Assembly: GCA_001818695.1 (NCBI GenBank)
Contig: MHJG01000002.1
Location: forward strand, 14,431 to 68,144
Source: Candidatus Harrisonbacteria bacterium RIFCSPHIGHO2_02_FULL_42_16
Lineage (GTDB): Bacteria; Patescibacteriota; Minisyncoccia; UBA6257; 02-FULL-45-10c
Reading direction: 5' to 3'
DNA: 53,714 nt
Both the position numbers and the translations under genes were made by a program. Below the pieces are notes generated by a model. It saw only the letters and a program-made list of their open reading frames with translations. It did not search any database and was not told the origin of the DNA. Every line of letters starts with the position of its first letter. Position 1 is the stretch's first letter. Of this stretch, positions 47,354 through 53,714 are shown piece by piece.

Positions 47354-47376
47354 AAAAGTTATTATAGCATAACCAT

Positions 47377-47406
47377 TTGACAAAGATTAAGCCGTTCATA
47401 TATAAT
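47377..47406 (+). promoter_or_regulatory. Promoter of the zinc-ribbon gene
   Basis: TTGACA, an 18-base spacer and TATAAT, both exact consensus. The expected leader is about 117 nt. Confidence 0.8.
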
Positions 47407-47469
47407 GAATTACTATAAAGTAGATTTGAGTAAAAGCAGGCCCAATTTATAAACGTTAAGTTTTATAGA

Positions 47470-47538
47470 GTACGCCATTTTGCTGCGAATCTGAAAAGGT
47501 CGCAAAAAATATATTATATATTAAGAATAATGGCGTAC
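47470..47538 (+). promoter_or_regulatory. Leader able to pair with its own start codon
   Basis: GTACGCCATT (47470-47479) is the exact complement of AATGGCGTAC (47529-47538), which includes the start codon. Between them ATTTTGCTGCGA and TCGCAAAAAAT form a second hairpin. No Shine-Dalgarno is seen, so exposure of the start codon may be what is controlled. Confidence 0.55.
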
Positions 47539-47730
47539 GATAACAATAGAGGTGGAGACGGCGGTTTTCAGAGAAAAATGTTTCAAGGAAACTGGAAGTG
47601 CTCCAAGTGCGGCGCGGCGATAACGGAACTTCCGTTTGACCCGGATCCGAGCCGGCTTGACCAGCTTCAGTGCCGCGATTGCCACCGACAAAGACGAGCT
47701 TCTTTCCAAGGAGGAAGAGATCGTTATTAA
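47530..47730 (+). CDS. Small zinc-ribbon protein
   Basis: This is a 66-residue protein. The core WKCSKCGAAITELPFDPDPS and LQCRDCHRQRR make a CxxC...CxxC zinc ribbon, flanked by Gly/Arg-rich, disordered ends (NNRGGDGGFQRK, FQGGRDRY). This is a common small protein type in CPR genomes, perhaps RNA-binding. It has a consensus promoter, long leader and good terminator, so it is probably strongly expressed. Confidence 0.88.
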   Translation: MAYDNNRGGDGGFQRKMFQGNWKCSKCGAAITELPFDPDPSRLDQLQCRDCHRQRRASFQGGRDRY

Positions 47731-47732
47731 AC

Positions 47733-47766
47733 AAAAAGCGTCCCGACAAAAATCGGGGCGCTTTTT
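47733..47766 (+). terminator. Intrinsic terminator
   Basis: AAAAAGCGTCCCGA/TCGGGGCGCTTTTT stem with a CAAAAA loop and T-run, just past the zinc-ribbon gene. Confidence 0.9.
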
Positions 47767-47861
47767 GTTTTTAACTAAAATTTTTTATTTCCATAAAAAT
47801 CCCGACTTATTAACATTTTTCCATTGTTATTAAACAATTTAACTGTTTAAATAAAAATAAG

Positions 47862-49169
47862 ATGGCAAACGAACCGGACAATAAAAAAAGTTACAAATTT
47901 TTATTTGTTTCCATTCAGGGCGACATAGCCGATATCGCTTGGCAAGCAGCAAAAGAAGGACACAAAATAAAACTTTACGTAAAAAATCCTGCAGACCGCG
48001 ATATTGCCGACGGCTTCATCGCAAAAACCGATGACTGGCGGAATGAAATTGATTGGGCAGACATAATAATATTTGACGATGTGTCTGGGCAAGGAACGGA
48101 AGCAAAAAAACTTCGCGACCAGGGAAAACTTGTAATCGGCGGTACCCCGTATACGGACCAGCTGGAAGACGACCGGGAGTTCGGCCAAAATGAGCTGAAA
48201 AAAATCGGCATTTCTACAATCCCCAACTGGAATTTTTCTTCATTTGAAGAAGCCATTGATTTAGTAAAAAAAAATCCTGGCCGTTATGTGATTAAACCGA
48301 GCGGCAAAGCTCAAAATATAAAACGGCTGCTTTTTGTCGGAGAGGAAGAAGACGGAAAAGATGTGCTGCAAGTCCTTGAGGCCTATAAAAAATCGTGGGC
48401 GTCAAAAATAAAGACCTTTCAACTGCAGAAACGCGTTGACGGCGTGGAAATTGCAGTCGGCGGCTTCTTTAACGGCAATGAATTCGTCTATCCTATTAAC
48501 GTTAATTTTGAACATAAAAAATTATTTCCCGGAAATCTCGGCCCATCAACAGGCGAAATGGGCACCAGTATGTTTTGGAACGAACAGAATCATGTTTTTG
48601 AAGCAACCTTGAAAAAAATGGAGGTGAAACTGCGTGAAGAAAAATACGCGGGTTATATAGACATCAATTGCATCGTCAATGGCCAAGGAATTTATCCGTT
48701 GGAATTTACGGCCCGGTTCGGTTATCCCACAATCTACATTCAAAGCGAAGGCATTAATATGCCGATTGGAGAATTTCTACTCGGCCTCGCTGGCGGCAAT
48801 TTAAAACGGTTCAGGGCAAAATCCGGATTTCAAGTCGGAGTCGTAATCGCGGTACCGCCATTTCCTTTCCAAGACAGCAAAACATTTGAAACGGACTCCA
48901 AAGAAGCGGCAATTCTTTTCAAAAAACCCAATTCTGAAGGAATACATATTCAAGAAGTAAAAATTATAAATGACGATTGGGTAATCGCCGGAACAACCGG
49001 AGTGGTATTAACCGTGGTGGGAACCGGACCCACTATGCGCCAAGCGCAACAACAAGCATACGGCCGGATAAAAAATATAATGATTCCCAATATGTATTAC
49101 CGCACCGACATTGGCGGCCGATGGCTTGAAGACCACGATAAACTGCACACCTGGGGATATTTGTATTAA
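47862..49169 (+). CDS. PurD-like ATP-grasp protein
   Basis: This 435-residue ATP-grasp enzyme is related to phosphoribosylamine-glycine ligase. KFLFVSIQGDIADIAWQAAK gives the N-terminal domain, GRYVIKPSGKAQNIKRLLFV the ATP-binding strand, FPGNLGPSTGEMGTSMFW the PurD-like GPxTGEMG loop and PLEFTARFGYPTIY the metal-binding end. The C-terminal domain is diverged. No other purine genes are near, so a different ligase substrate is possible. No strong Shine-Dalgarno. Confidence 0.85.
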   Translation: MANEPDNKKSYKFLFVSIQGDIADIAWQAAKEGHKIKLYVKNPADRDIADGFIAKTDDWRNEIDWADIIIFDDVSGQGTEAKKLRDQGKLVIGGTPYTDQLEDDREFGQNELKKIGISTIPNWNFSSFEEAIDLVKKNPGRYVIKPSGKAQNIKRLLFVGEEEDGKDVLQVLEAYKKSWASKIKTFQLQKRVDGVEIAVGGFFNGNEFVYPINVNFEHKKLFPGNLGPSTGEMGTSMFWNEQNHVFEATLKKMEVKLREEKYAGYIDINCIVNGQGIYPLEFTARFGYPTIYIQSEGINMPIGEFLLGLAGGNLKRFRAKSGFQVGVVIAVPPFPFQDSKTFETDSKEAAILFKKPNSEGIHIQEVKIINDDWVIAGTTGVVLTVVGTGPTMRQAQQQAYGRIKNIMIPNMYYRTDIGGRWLEDHDKLHTWGYLY

Positions 49170-49239
49170 AACCTATTATTAAAATTTGTTTTAATATATA
49201 ATTTCATTTAGATACTTGAAGTAAAAATTGGAGGTGAAA

Positions 49240-49665
49240 ATGCCGAACCCCTACAAAGGAATCCGGGGTATCAAGACAAAAGTTGAGGGACATAAAAAAA
49301 TCGGCTTACCAGAAGACATTTATGAGTATGACAGCCGGTTAGAAGCGCGTTGCGCTCAAATTTTCATCAAACATGGCATCCGATTTAAACCGCACGTAAG
49401 ATTTGATTGCTTTGATAAAAACATTGAAAAAGGCATAAAGAAATTTACTTACACAGTGGACTTTCTTTTTGAATTGCCGCAAAGCCTCCTCGGCATATCT
49501 CCTATCGTAGACGCCATTGAAGTTAAGGGTCGGCTTAAACGGCGCGACCTCCTCCGTATTGAAGCGCTTGAATTTTTTCACGAAAAACGCACCTACATCG
49601 CTACGGAAACGCTTATTGACCTATGGGAAAGAGATGGGATACAAAAAAAAGAAGAGGGGGTTTAA
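49240..49665 (+). CDS. Small PD-(D/E)XK-like protein
   Basis: This is about 141 residues from MPNPYKGIRG, chosen because GGAGGTG is 3 bases before this ATG. DSRLEARCAQIFIKHGIRFK, FTYTVDFLFELPQ and VDAIEVKGRLKRRDLLRIEA give the E...D...ExK order of endonuclease-like folds such as DUF1064 proteins. Catalytic activity is inferred only. Terminator overlaps the gene end. Confidence 0.72.
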   Translation: MPNPYKGIRGIKTKVEGHKKIGLPEDIYEYDSRLEARCAQIFIKHGIRFKPHVRFDCFDKNIEKGIKKFTYTVDFLFELPQSLLGISPIVDAIEVKGRLKRRDLLRIEALEFFHEKRTYIATETLIDLWERDGIQKKEEGV

Positions 49666-49681
49666 AAACTCCTTTTTTTAT
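49655..49681 (+). terminator. Intrinsic terminator overlapping the gene end
   Basis: GGGGGTTT-AA-AAACTCC followed by TTTTTTTATTT. Confidence 0.75.
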
Positions 49682-50298
49682 TTGCTTAAAATTTTAACGC
49701 TTTCAATTGCCGCATCCTCAATCGGCCGGTCCGGGCCTTCGGTCGCGGAATTTTCAATTTTCCTCACCGCCTCCATTCCGGCGATTACTTTGCCGAATAC
49801 CGTATGCTTGGTATCCAAAAAATTATTATCGGCGGTATTGATGAAAAACTGGCTGCCATTAGTATTTGGCCCGGCATTCGCCATAGCAATCGTGCCGGTA
49901 ATATTATAGTTATTAGCGCGAATTTCGTCCGGAAAAACATAACCGGGCCCGCCAGTCCCCCATCCGTCTTTTAAAGAATTATCTTTACTTAAGGGGTCTC
50001 CGCCTTGAATCATAAATCCTTTTATCACCCGATGAAATTTTACGCCATCATAAAATCCGGACTCGGTAAGTTTAACAAAATTCTCTACCGTCTTCGGCGC
50101 GTCAGAAGAAAAAAGTTCCAGTTTAATTTCGCCGAAATTGGTCTTCATTATCACGATTATATTATCGCTTGTTGATAATAAAACATTCTCTGTCACGGAA
50201 TCCCCTCCCTTATTTTTAATAAAAATAAAATAACCTCCGTAAACCAAAAAAGCGACAGTAACCGCGCCTAAAATTAAATAAGTTTTGTATTGATTCAT
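49678..50298 (-). CDS. Membrane-anchored peptidyl-prolyl isomerase (cyclophilin)
   Basis: This is a 206-residue protein with one membrane helix (YLILGAVTVAFLVYGGYFIF) followed by a cyclophilin domain: SDAPKTVENFVKLTESGFYD, VKFHRVIKGFMIQGGDPLSK, GTIAMANAGPNTNGSQFFIN and HTVFGKVIAGMEAVRKIENS. The FHRVI, QGGD and NGSQFFI stretches hold the active-site Arg, Phe and Gln. It folds exported proteins. It converges on the nuclease-like gene. Confidence 0.95.
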   Translation of the reverse strand: MNQYKTYLILGAVTVAFLVYGGYFIFIKNKGGDSVTENVLLSTSDNIIVIMKTNFGEIKLELFSSDAPKTVENFVKLTESGFYDGVKFHRVIKGFMIQGGDPLSKDNSLKDGWGTGGPGYVFPDEIRANNYNITGTIAMANAGPNTNGSQFFINTADNNFLDTKHTVFGKVIAGMEAVRKIENSATEGPDRPIEDAAIESVKILSK

Positions 50299-50319
50299 AA
50301 ATAATATTATATCACAAAA

Positions 50320-50352
50320 TAAAATACCTAACGCGAGTTAGGTATTGTTTTT
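50320..50352. terminator. Bidirectional-looking terminator
   Basis: ATACCTAAC-GCGA-GTTAGGTAT is a perfect stem. Minus-strand TTTTATTTTG follows it for the gene at 50353, and TGTTTTT follows on the plus strand. Confidence 0.8.
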
Positions 50353-50979
50353 CTACCGATGTTCGTATTTTAGCATTTCAATGGTTTGAGCATCCCATTT
50401 GTTTTCTAAATAAAGTTCCAGCGACGGCCTATTGCCGTCTAATTCTAAAGTTAAAAGAACGCCGGCAAGCGCGCCCCTTAACACCTCCTCCGGCGAATTA
50501 TACGAAAGAACGGTAACTAATCCTCCTTTCCTGCCACTAATCCATTTTCCGTCCTTTAAAAGTTGGATATACTGAAATTGCAACTCATCAGAATTCCGCG
50601 TCAGCATCAAAAATACTCTCATTTTCACGCCATTACCAAGAATATCGTATTCCAAAACCGCTCTCGTAAAATAACCGTTGGAATGGCTTGAGTCGTACTT
50701 TTCTTCGTACGCAGTAATCGTCCCAATTCTTACCGTAAAAGCCATAACATAATTATTTTCAATAATCTCTTTATTAAAAAAATTCACGTCAAAATATTTC
50801 CCCGTCGATTTCATTTCCCATTTTTGATAATCATCAGGCCAAACAGCTGTTTCGGTAGATTTATCTAATTTAGTAACAACGGTTTCGGTTTCGACAGATA
50901 TTCCATCATCAATGTCTTGCGCGTTAGCAACATTAACCACTCCGACCGCCAGCAAAACCAGCATAATCGCCTTTTGCAT
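50353..50979 (-). CDS. Secreted hypothetical protein
   Basis: This is about 208 residues from MQKAIMLVLLAVGVVNVANA; GGGAGGCGGG stands before this ATG, so I reject the start eight codons earlier. Signal peptide with an Ala-x-Ala-like cleavage before QDIDDG. The mature part is a beta-rich domain (VRIGTITAYEEKYD, ISGRKGGLVTVLSYNSPEEV). No family recognised. It lies next to the caspase-like gene with a terminator between. Confidence 0.75.
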   Translation of the reverse strand: MQKAIMLVLLAVGVVNVANAQDIDDGISVETETVVTKLDKSTETAVWPDDYQKWEMKSTGKYFDVNFFNKEIIENNYVMAFTVRIGTITAYEEKYDSSHSNGYFTRAVLEYDILGNGVKMRVFLMLTRNSDELQFQYIQLLKDGKWISGRKGGLVTVLSYNSPEEVLRGALAGVLLTLELDGNRPSLELYLENKWDAQTIEMLKYEHR

Positions 50980-51089
50980 TTCCCGCCTCCCATTGTCCTT
51001 CATAGCTTTAGCGACGGAGGATTAATTTTAAACAAAGTTTACTGTTTAGCAGTATACAAAATCATATTGCCCCGGTCAATAGCTCCGCA

Positions 51090-51116
51090 AAAAAAACGGC
51101 GCCGATGCCGTTTTTA
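51090..51116. terminator. Terminator of the caspase-like gene
   Basis: AACGGC/GCCGTT stem (loop GCCGAT) with long T-runs on both strands. Confidence 0.82.
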
Positions 51117-51755
51117 TTATTTAGAGTAGCCCAAAAGCTTGCGAGCCGGCGGATACATTAAAGCATTAAGCTCTTCACTTCCTTGCCACAATTTAATTTC
51201 ATTACACTCTCCATCAATCCTCAAACTGCCTAATGTCCATTGAAATGGCTTATGGTCTTTCCAGCAATGCACTGCCCGCTTCCATATATCGCCCGAACCT
51301 TTCGTATCTTTAGGAGTTGCTCCTATTAAAAGGTATCTGCTGAATCTGGATTCCATTGCCGCTTCTGCCGCCAACGCGTAACAGCAATCATTAACAAAAA
51401 TAAGATTTCCGTCGTGGCCGGCAAATATAAGCCGCAATTTTTCATAATCTACTATATTCTTTTCATCGTCAGGATTATTTTCATAACCGGTAACCGACCA
51501 TCCGCTTTTATCTCCATGGCCGAGATAAAATAAACAACTATCTTCTCGCGGCTTGTTTAAAAATATTTCACCTAATAAAGCGGTAATCAGCTCATTATTT
51601 CCGGATGGCAATCTGATAATATCTTCCTTTTCCCTAAAACTAAGTTCTTTAACAAGTTTATCAATGAGATTATTAGCACCTTGATTAAAACGTTCTGATA
51701 TTCCATTATCAAAATCATTGTTATTTGGCTGACCAACCACCACGATAATCTGCAT
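51117..51755 (-). CDS. Caspase-like (clan CD) peptidase
   Basis: This is a 212-residue protein. CLFYLGHGDKSGW gives His80-Gly at the end of a hydrophobic strand, and NLIFVNDCCYALAAEAA gives Asp-Cys-Cys (Cys124/125) at the end of the next, the usual dyad arrangement of caspases and metacaspases (HG...DxC). Length suits a single p20-like domain. There is no signal peptide, so it acts in the cytoplasm. The substrate, activator and role (cell death, defence or maturation) are unknown. Its gene is flanked by hypotheticals on the same strand, and a trypsin-like protease gene lies 950 bp away. Confidence 0.78.
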   Translation of the reverse strand: MQIIVVVGQPNNNDFDNGISERFNQGANNLIDKLVKELSFREKEDIIRLPSGNNELITALLGEIFLNKPREDSCLFYLGHGDKSGWSVTGYENNPDDEKNIVDYEKLRLIFAGHDGNLIFVNDCCYALAAEAAMESRFSRYLLIGATPKDTKGSGDIWKRAVHCWKDHKPFQWTLGSLRIDGECNEIKLWQGSEELNALMYPPARKLLGYSK

Positions 51756-51854
51756 TGCCGGACTCCTTTTTTATGAGTTACTAAATTATATGGTATCCCA
51801 AAATTAATTTTGAGTCAAATTTAATTTGATGGATTCCGCAATTTTCTAAAAGTC

Positions 51855-52160
51855 CTACCCTTCAATGTCCTGCTCCTCGCGAACAATATCTAACTTAGCA
51901 ATAAAAACATATATATCGTTAACTTTCCGCATAATACCCAAATTAACCTCATAGATAATTGATTTTGAACCGATATTCCGCCGCTTAAAATCAAAAATAA
52001 GTTCTTCTTCTAATTTTCTAATAACCCATCTGCCATCAATATAAAACGCCTGACCATAAGGCACTTCATCTATACGTTCTCTTTCCCAGTCCTCTTTTTT
52101 AAAAAATTCTCTATCTAACGGGTCGCCCGGCAATATAAATCGAAAATCACTGTCAGTCAT
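51855..52160 (-). CDS. Hypothetical soluble protein
   Basis: This is a 101-residue, very charged protein: DSDFRFILPGDPLDREFFKK, YGQAFYIDGRWVIRKLEEEL and VNDIYVFIAKLDIVREEQD. Predicted strands separated by charged helices, no membrane segment. GGAGCG precedes the ATG. No family recognised. It is 100 bp upstream of the caspase-like gene on the same strand and could be its partner. Confidence 0.66.
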   Translation of the reverse strand: MTDSDFRFILPGDPLDREFFKKEDWERERIDEVPYGQAFYIDGRWVIRKLEEELIFDFKRRNIGSKSIIYEVNLGIMRKVNDIYVFIAKLDIVREEQDIEG

Positions 52161-52239
52161 TGCGCTCCTATATAACTATTAAAATCCTACTGTTAGGATA
52201 AACGAGTCCGATAATTAACGCAATCTGGAAATATTCTTA

Positions 52240-52614
52240 TTATTTGTCTAATTTCAGCTCAAGGCAGACCGAATTTATACAATATCTTTTGCCCCCTTTA
52301 TCTTTCGGCCCATCTTCAAAAACATGACCAAGATGCGCGCCGCAATTTTTGCAAAGAACTTCAGTTCGGCTCATACCCAAACTTTTATCTTCCCGCAGTT
52401 CTATATTTTTAAAATTCGCCGGTTCAACGAAGCTCGGCCAGCCAGTTCCAGAATCAAATTTTGTATCCGACGAAAAAAGTTCTGCGTTGCATACCGCACA
52501 CTGATACATTCCCCCTTCATGGCTGTCCCAATATTTTCCGGTAAACGGCGTTTCAGTGCCGCCTTCGCGAGCAACCTGACGCAATTCCGGAGAAAGTTCG
52601 CTGTCTTTTTTCAT
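52240..52614 (-). CDS. msrB: Peptide methionine-R-sulfoxide reductase
   Basis: This 124-residue enzyme repairs oxidised methionine. [61 protein letters not shown] and [11 protein letters not shown] are the MsrB signatures. Two CxxC pairs bind zinc and the Cys in RYCINS is catalytic. Complete and well conserved. Confidence 0.96.
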   Translation of the reverse strand: MKKDSELSPELRQVAREGGTETPFTGKYWDSHEGGMYQCAVCNAELFSSDTKFDSGTGWPSFVEPANFKNIELREDKSLGMSRTEVLCKNCGAHLGHVFEDGPKDKGGKRYCINSVCLELKLDK

Positions 52615-52724
52615 AATTATAAATTTATTTTACCGCTTTTTAATTTTTAAGCCAAATTTTCACTTGATTATCTTAAAATTTAGATATATTATTTATATGG
52701 CCTGAAGTGGCCTTTTTAATTAAA

Positions 52725-53621
52725 ATGGGAAATTTTTCTAAAATTTATAAAACTATTAAGCCATCTATCGTGGCTATTGCCTCAAAGATATCAAAAAATC
52801 CAGAATTCCCGGATATTATTGGCACTGGCTTTATAGTAAAATCTGAAGGGATAATTTTTACTAATAGTCATGTAATTAAAGTAATTGAAAAATTACCCCG
52901 GCTTAAAAATATGGGACCCGAAGATTGGCCGGCAATGATTTTATATTTCCACTGGATTCCCGATAGGGGGATGATGGCGATCCCTCTTGAAATAAAAGGA
53001 ATTGGGAGTTTAGAAAGAATAAAACCAGTAGAAGGTTATCATTATGGAGAAGATATTCCAGACTTAGGTTTTATACAGGTACATATAAAAAATTTACCAG
53101 CGCTTAAGATTTCTGAAAGGCTAGAATTGGAAGAGGGTGATGAAATAATGCTAGCTGGTTTTCCAATGGGTACAAGTACATTAAGAGCGCCGGGGTGGTT
53201 ACACCAAATAACTCCAACACTGCAATCAGGAATTATTAGTTCAATACTACCCTTTCCCTGCGACGATCCACATGCAATTCTTCTTGATGTAATGACACAG
53301 GGTGGCTCAAGTGGTTCCCCGGTTTTTAATCCATCTACGGGCGAAGTAATAGGCATAGAGTATGGAGGAATTACGGAACCGAAAATCCTTAAAACTAATT
53401 CGGGTACGATGATTTATGAAAATAATACTTCTTTAACTCTCGCAATCCCAGCAAAAATATTGTATGAAATATATAAAAAAATAGAGGAAGTAGAAGAATT
53501 TAATAATATTGATATTTCTAAATTTGATACCATTGAAAACTTAATCAATAAGAAAAAGGTGATAATTCAGCAACCAAGAACGCCGTCGATGCAACCCATA
53601 AAATCAAACGAGATATTATAG
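52725..53621 (+). CDS. Trypsin-like serine protease
   Basis: This is about 298 residues from MGNFSKIYKT; a GTG 18 bases earlier is less likely. A chymotrypsin-fold protease without signal peptide: His49 in FTNSHVI, Asp113 in IPDLGFIQV, Ser196 in QGGSSGSPVF, with GDEIMLAGFPMG before it and EVIGIEYGG after. The C-terminus is a helical tail without a PDZ domain. No signal peptide, so cytoplasmic. Bacterial caspase-like proteins sometimes have trypsin-like partners (general knowledge), and one lies nearby on the other strand. Confidence 0.87.
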   Translation: MGNFSKIYKTIKPSIVAIASKISKNPEFPDIIGTGFIVKSEGIIFTNSHVIKVIEKLPRLKNMGPEDWPAMILYFHWIPDRGMMAIPLEIKGIGSLERIKPVEGYHYGEDIPDLGFIQVHIKNLPALKISERLELEEGDEIMLAGFPMGTSTLRAPGWLHQITPTLQSGIISSILPFPCDDPHAILLDVMTQGGSSGSPVFNPSTGEVIGIEYGGITEPKILKTNSGTMIYENNTSLTLAIPAKILYEIYKKIEEVEEFNNIDISKFDTIENLINKKKVIIQQPRTPSMQPIKSNEIL

Positions 53622-53647
53622 AACCATCACTTGGAAAATATTTAATT

Positions 53648-53714
53648 ATGACACCAAAAGAAAAAGAAGTATTAAAAGCTTTAGTTGAACATCCTAGTGG
53701 ATTATTATCACCCT
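53648..53714 (+). CDS. Partial gene at the right edge
   Basis: Reads MTPKEKEVLKALVEHPSGLL SP and then leaves the window. The helical start with KEKEVLKALVEHP is typical of a winged-helix or similar DNA-binding domain, but 22 residues are too few to assign. It follows the trypsin-like gene by 26 bases on the same strand, so probably cotranscribed. Confidence 0.55.
   Translation, partial: MTPKEKEVLKALVEHPSGLLSP

Overview
The window looks like a chromosomal segment from a Candidate Phyla Radiation bacterium, most likely a Parcubacteria-type lineage. That is an inference from gene content, since there is no rRNA here. The evidence is an alanyl-tRNA synthetase that stops after its editing domain, an aspartyl-tRNA synthetase without the GAD insertion, a CPR-style VirD4/HerA-like ATPase pair, several hypothetical families typical of these genomes, a ComEC split into two genes, and AT-rich, closely packed genes mostly on the minus strand. 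There are no transposase, integrase, phage structural or CRISPR genes, but there are many small palindromic and tandem repeats, some inside genes.

Layout. 1-12.1 kb is a minus-strand housekeeping block: infA (partial), a membrane-anchored protein, a PilM/FtsA-like protein, small hypotheticals, alaS, a secreted coiled-coil protein, rpoD and dnaG. 12.2-18.5 kb holds rpmB (bL28), tRNA-Pro(GGG), a structured RNA, ndk, aspS and the split comEC with a winged-helix regulator between its halves. 18.6-19.0 kb is an unidentified RNA gene of about 375 nt with consensus promoter and terminator. 19.0-24.8 kb is a rearranged region: mnmA invaded by palindromes, a partial duplication that made an mnmA/murC chimera and a decayed gene copy, full-length murC, and three plus-strand small genes each reading out of the same type of divergent promoter. 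The third encodes a protein of 14-residue tandem repeats. 24.9-25.7 kb carries a TrpR-like regulator surrounded by four near-identical palindromes.

25.7-31.9 kb has a hypothetical gene, a sugar-nucleotidyltransferase, efp, the VirD4-like ATPase and its membrane partner, and a sigma-region-4/HARE-HTH fusion. 32-42.2 kb is a metal and redox region: DoxX-like membrane proteins, a Met-rich protein, a CopB-type copper ATPase with CsoR/RcnR-family repressor and operator, a lycopene-cyclase-like membrane protein, an FAD oxidoreductase, then DUF1573, CcdA, a thioredoxin-like protein and a Cys-rich protein. 42.2-47.4 kb has a CHASE2 adenylate cyclase next to a FecR protein, a PD-(D/E)XK nuclease and a SIMPL protein. 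47.4-53.7 kb has a zinc ribbon with a possibly self-occluded start codon, a PurD-like ATP-grasp protein, a small nuclease-like protein, a cyclophilin, a caspase-like protein, MsrB and a trypsin-like protease.

The strongest candidates for something new are: (a) a 134-bp inverted-repeat element present twice in the same orientation, each copy filling exactly the gap between one gene's stop codon and the next gene's start codon and supplying the ribosome binding site; (b) the large RNA at 18.6-18.96 kb; (c) the structured RNA at 13.0 kb; (d) the TrpR-like regulator with its palindromes; (e) the 42-bp repeat protein and its duplicated promoter cassette; and (f) the caspase-like gene.
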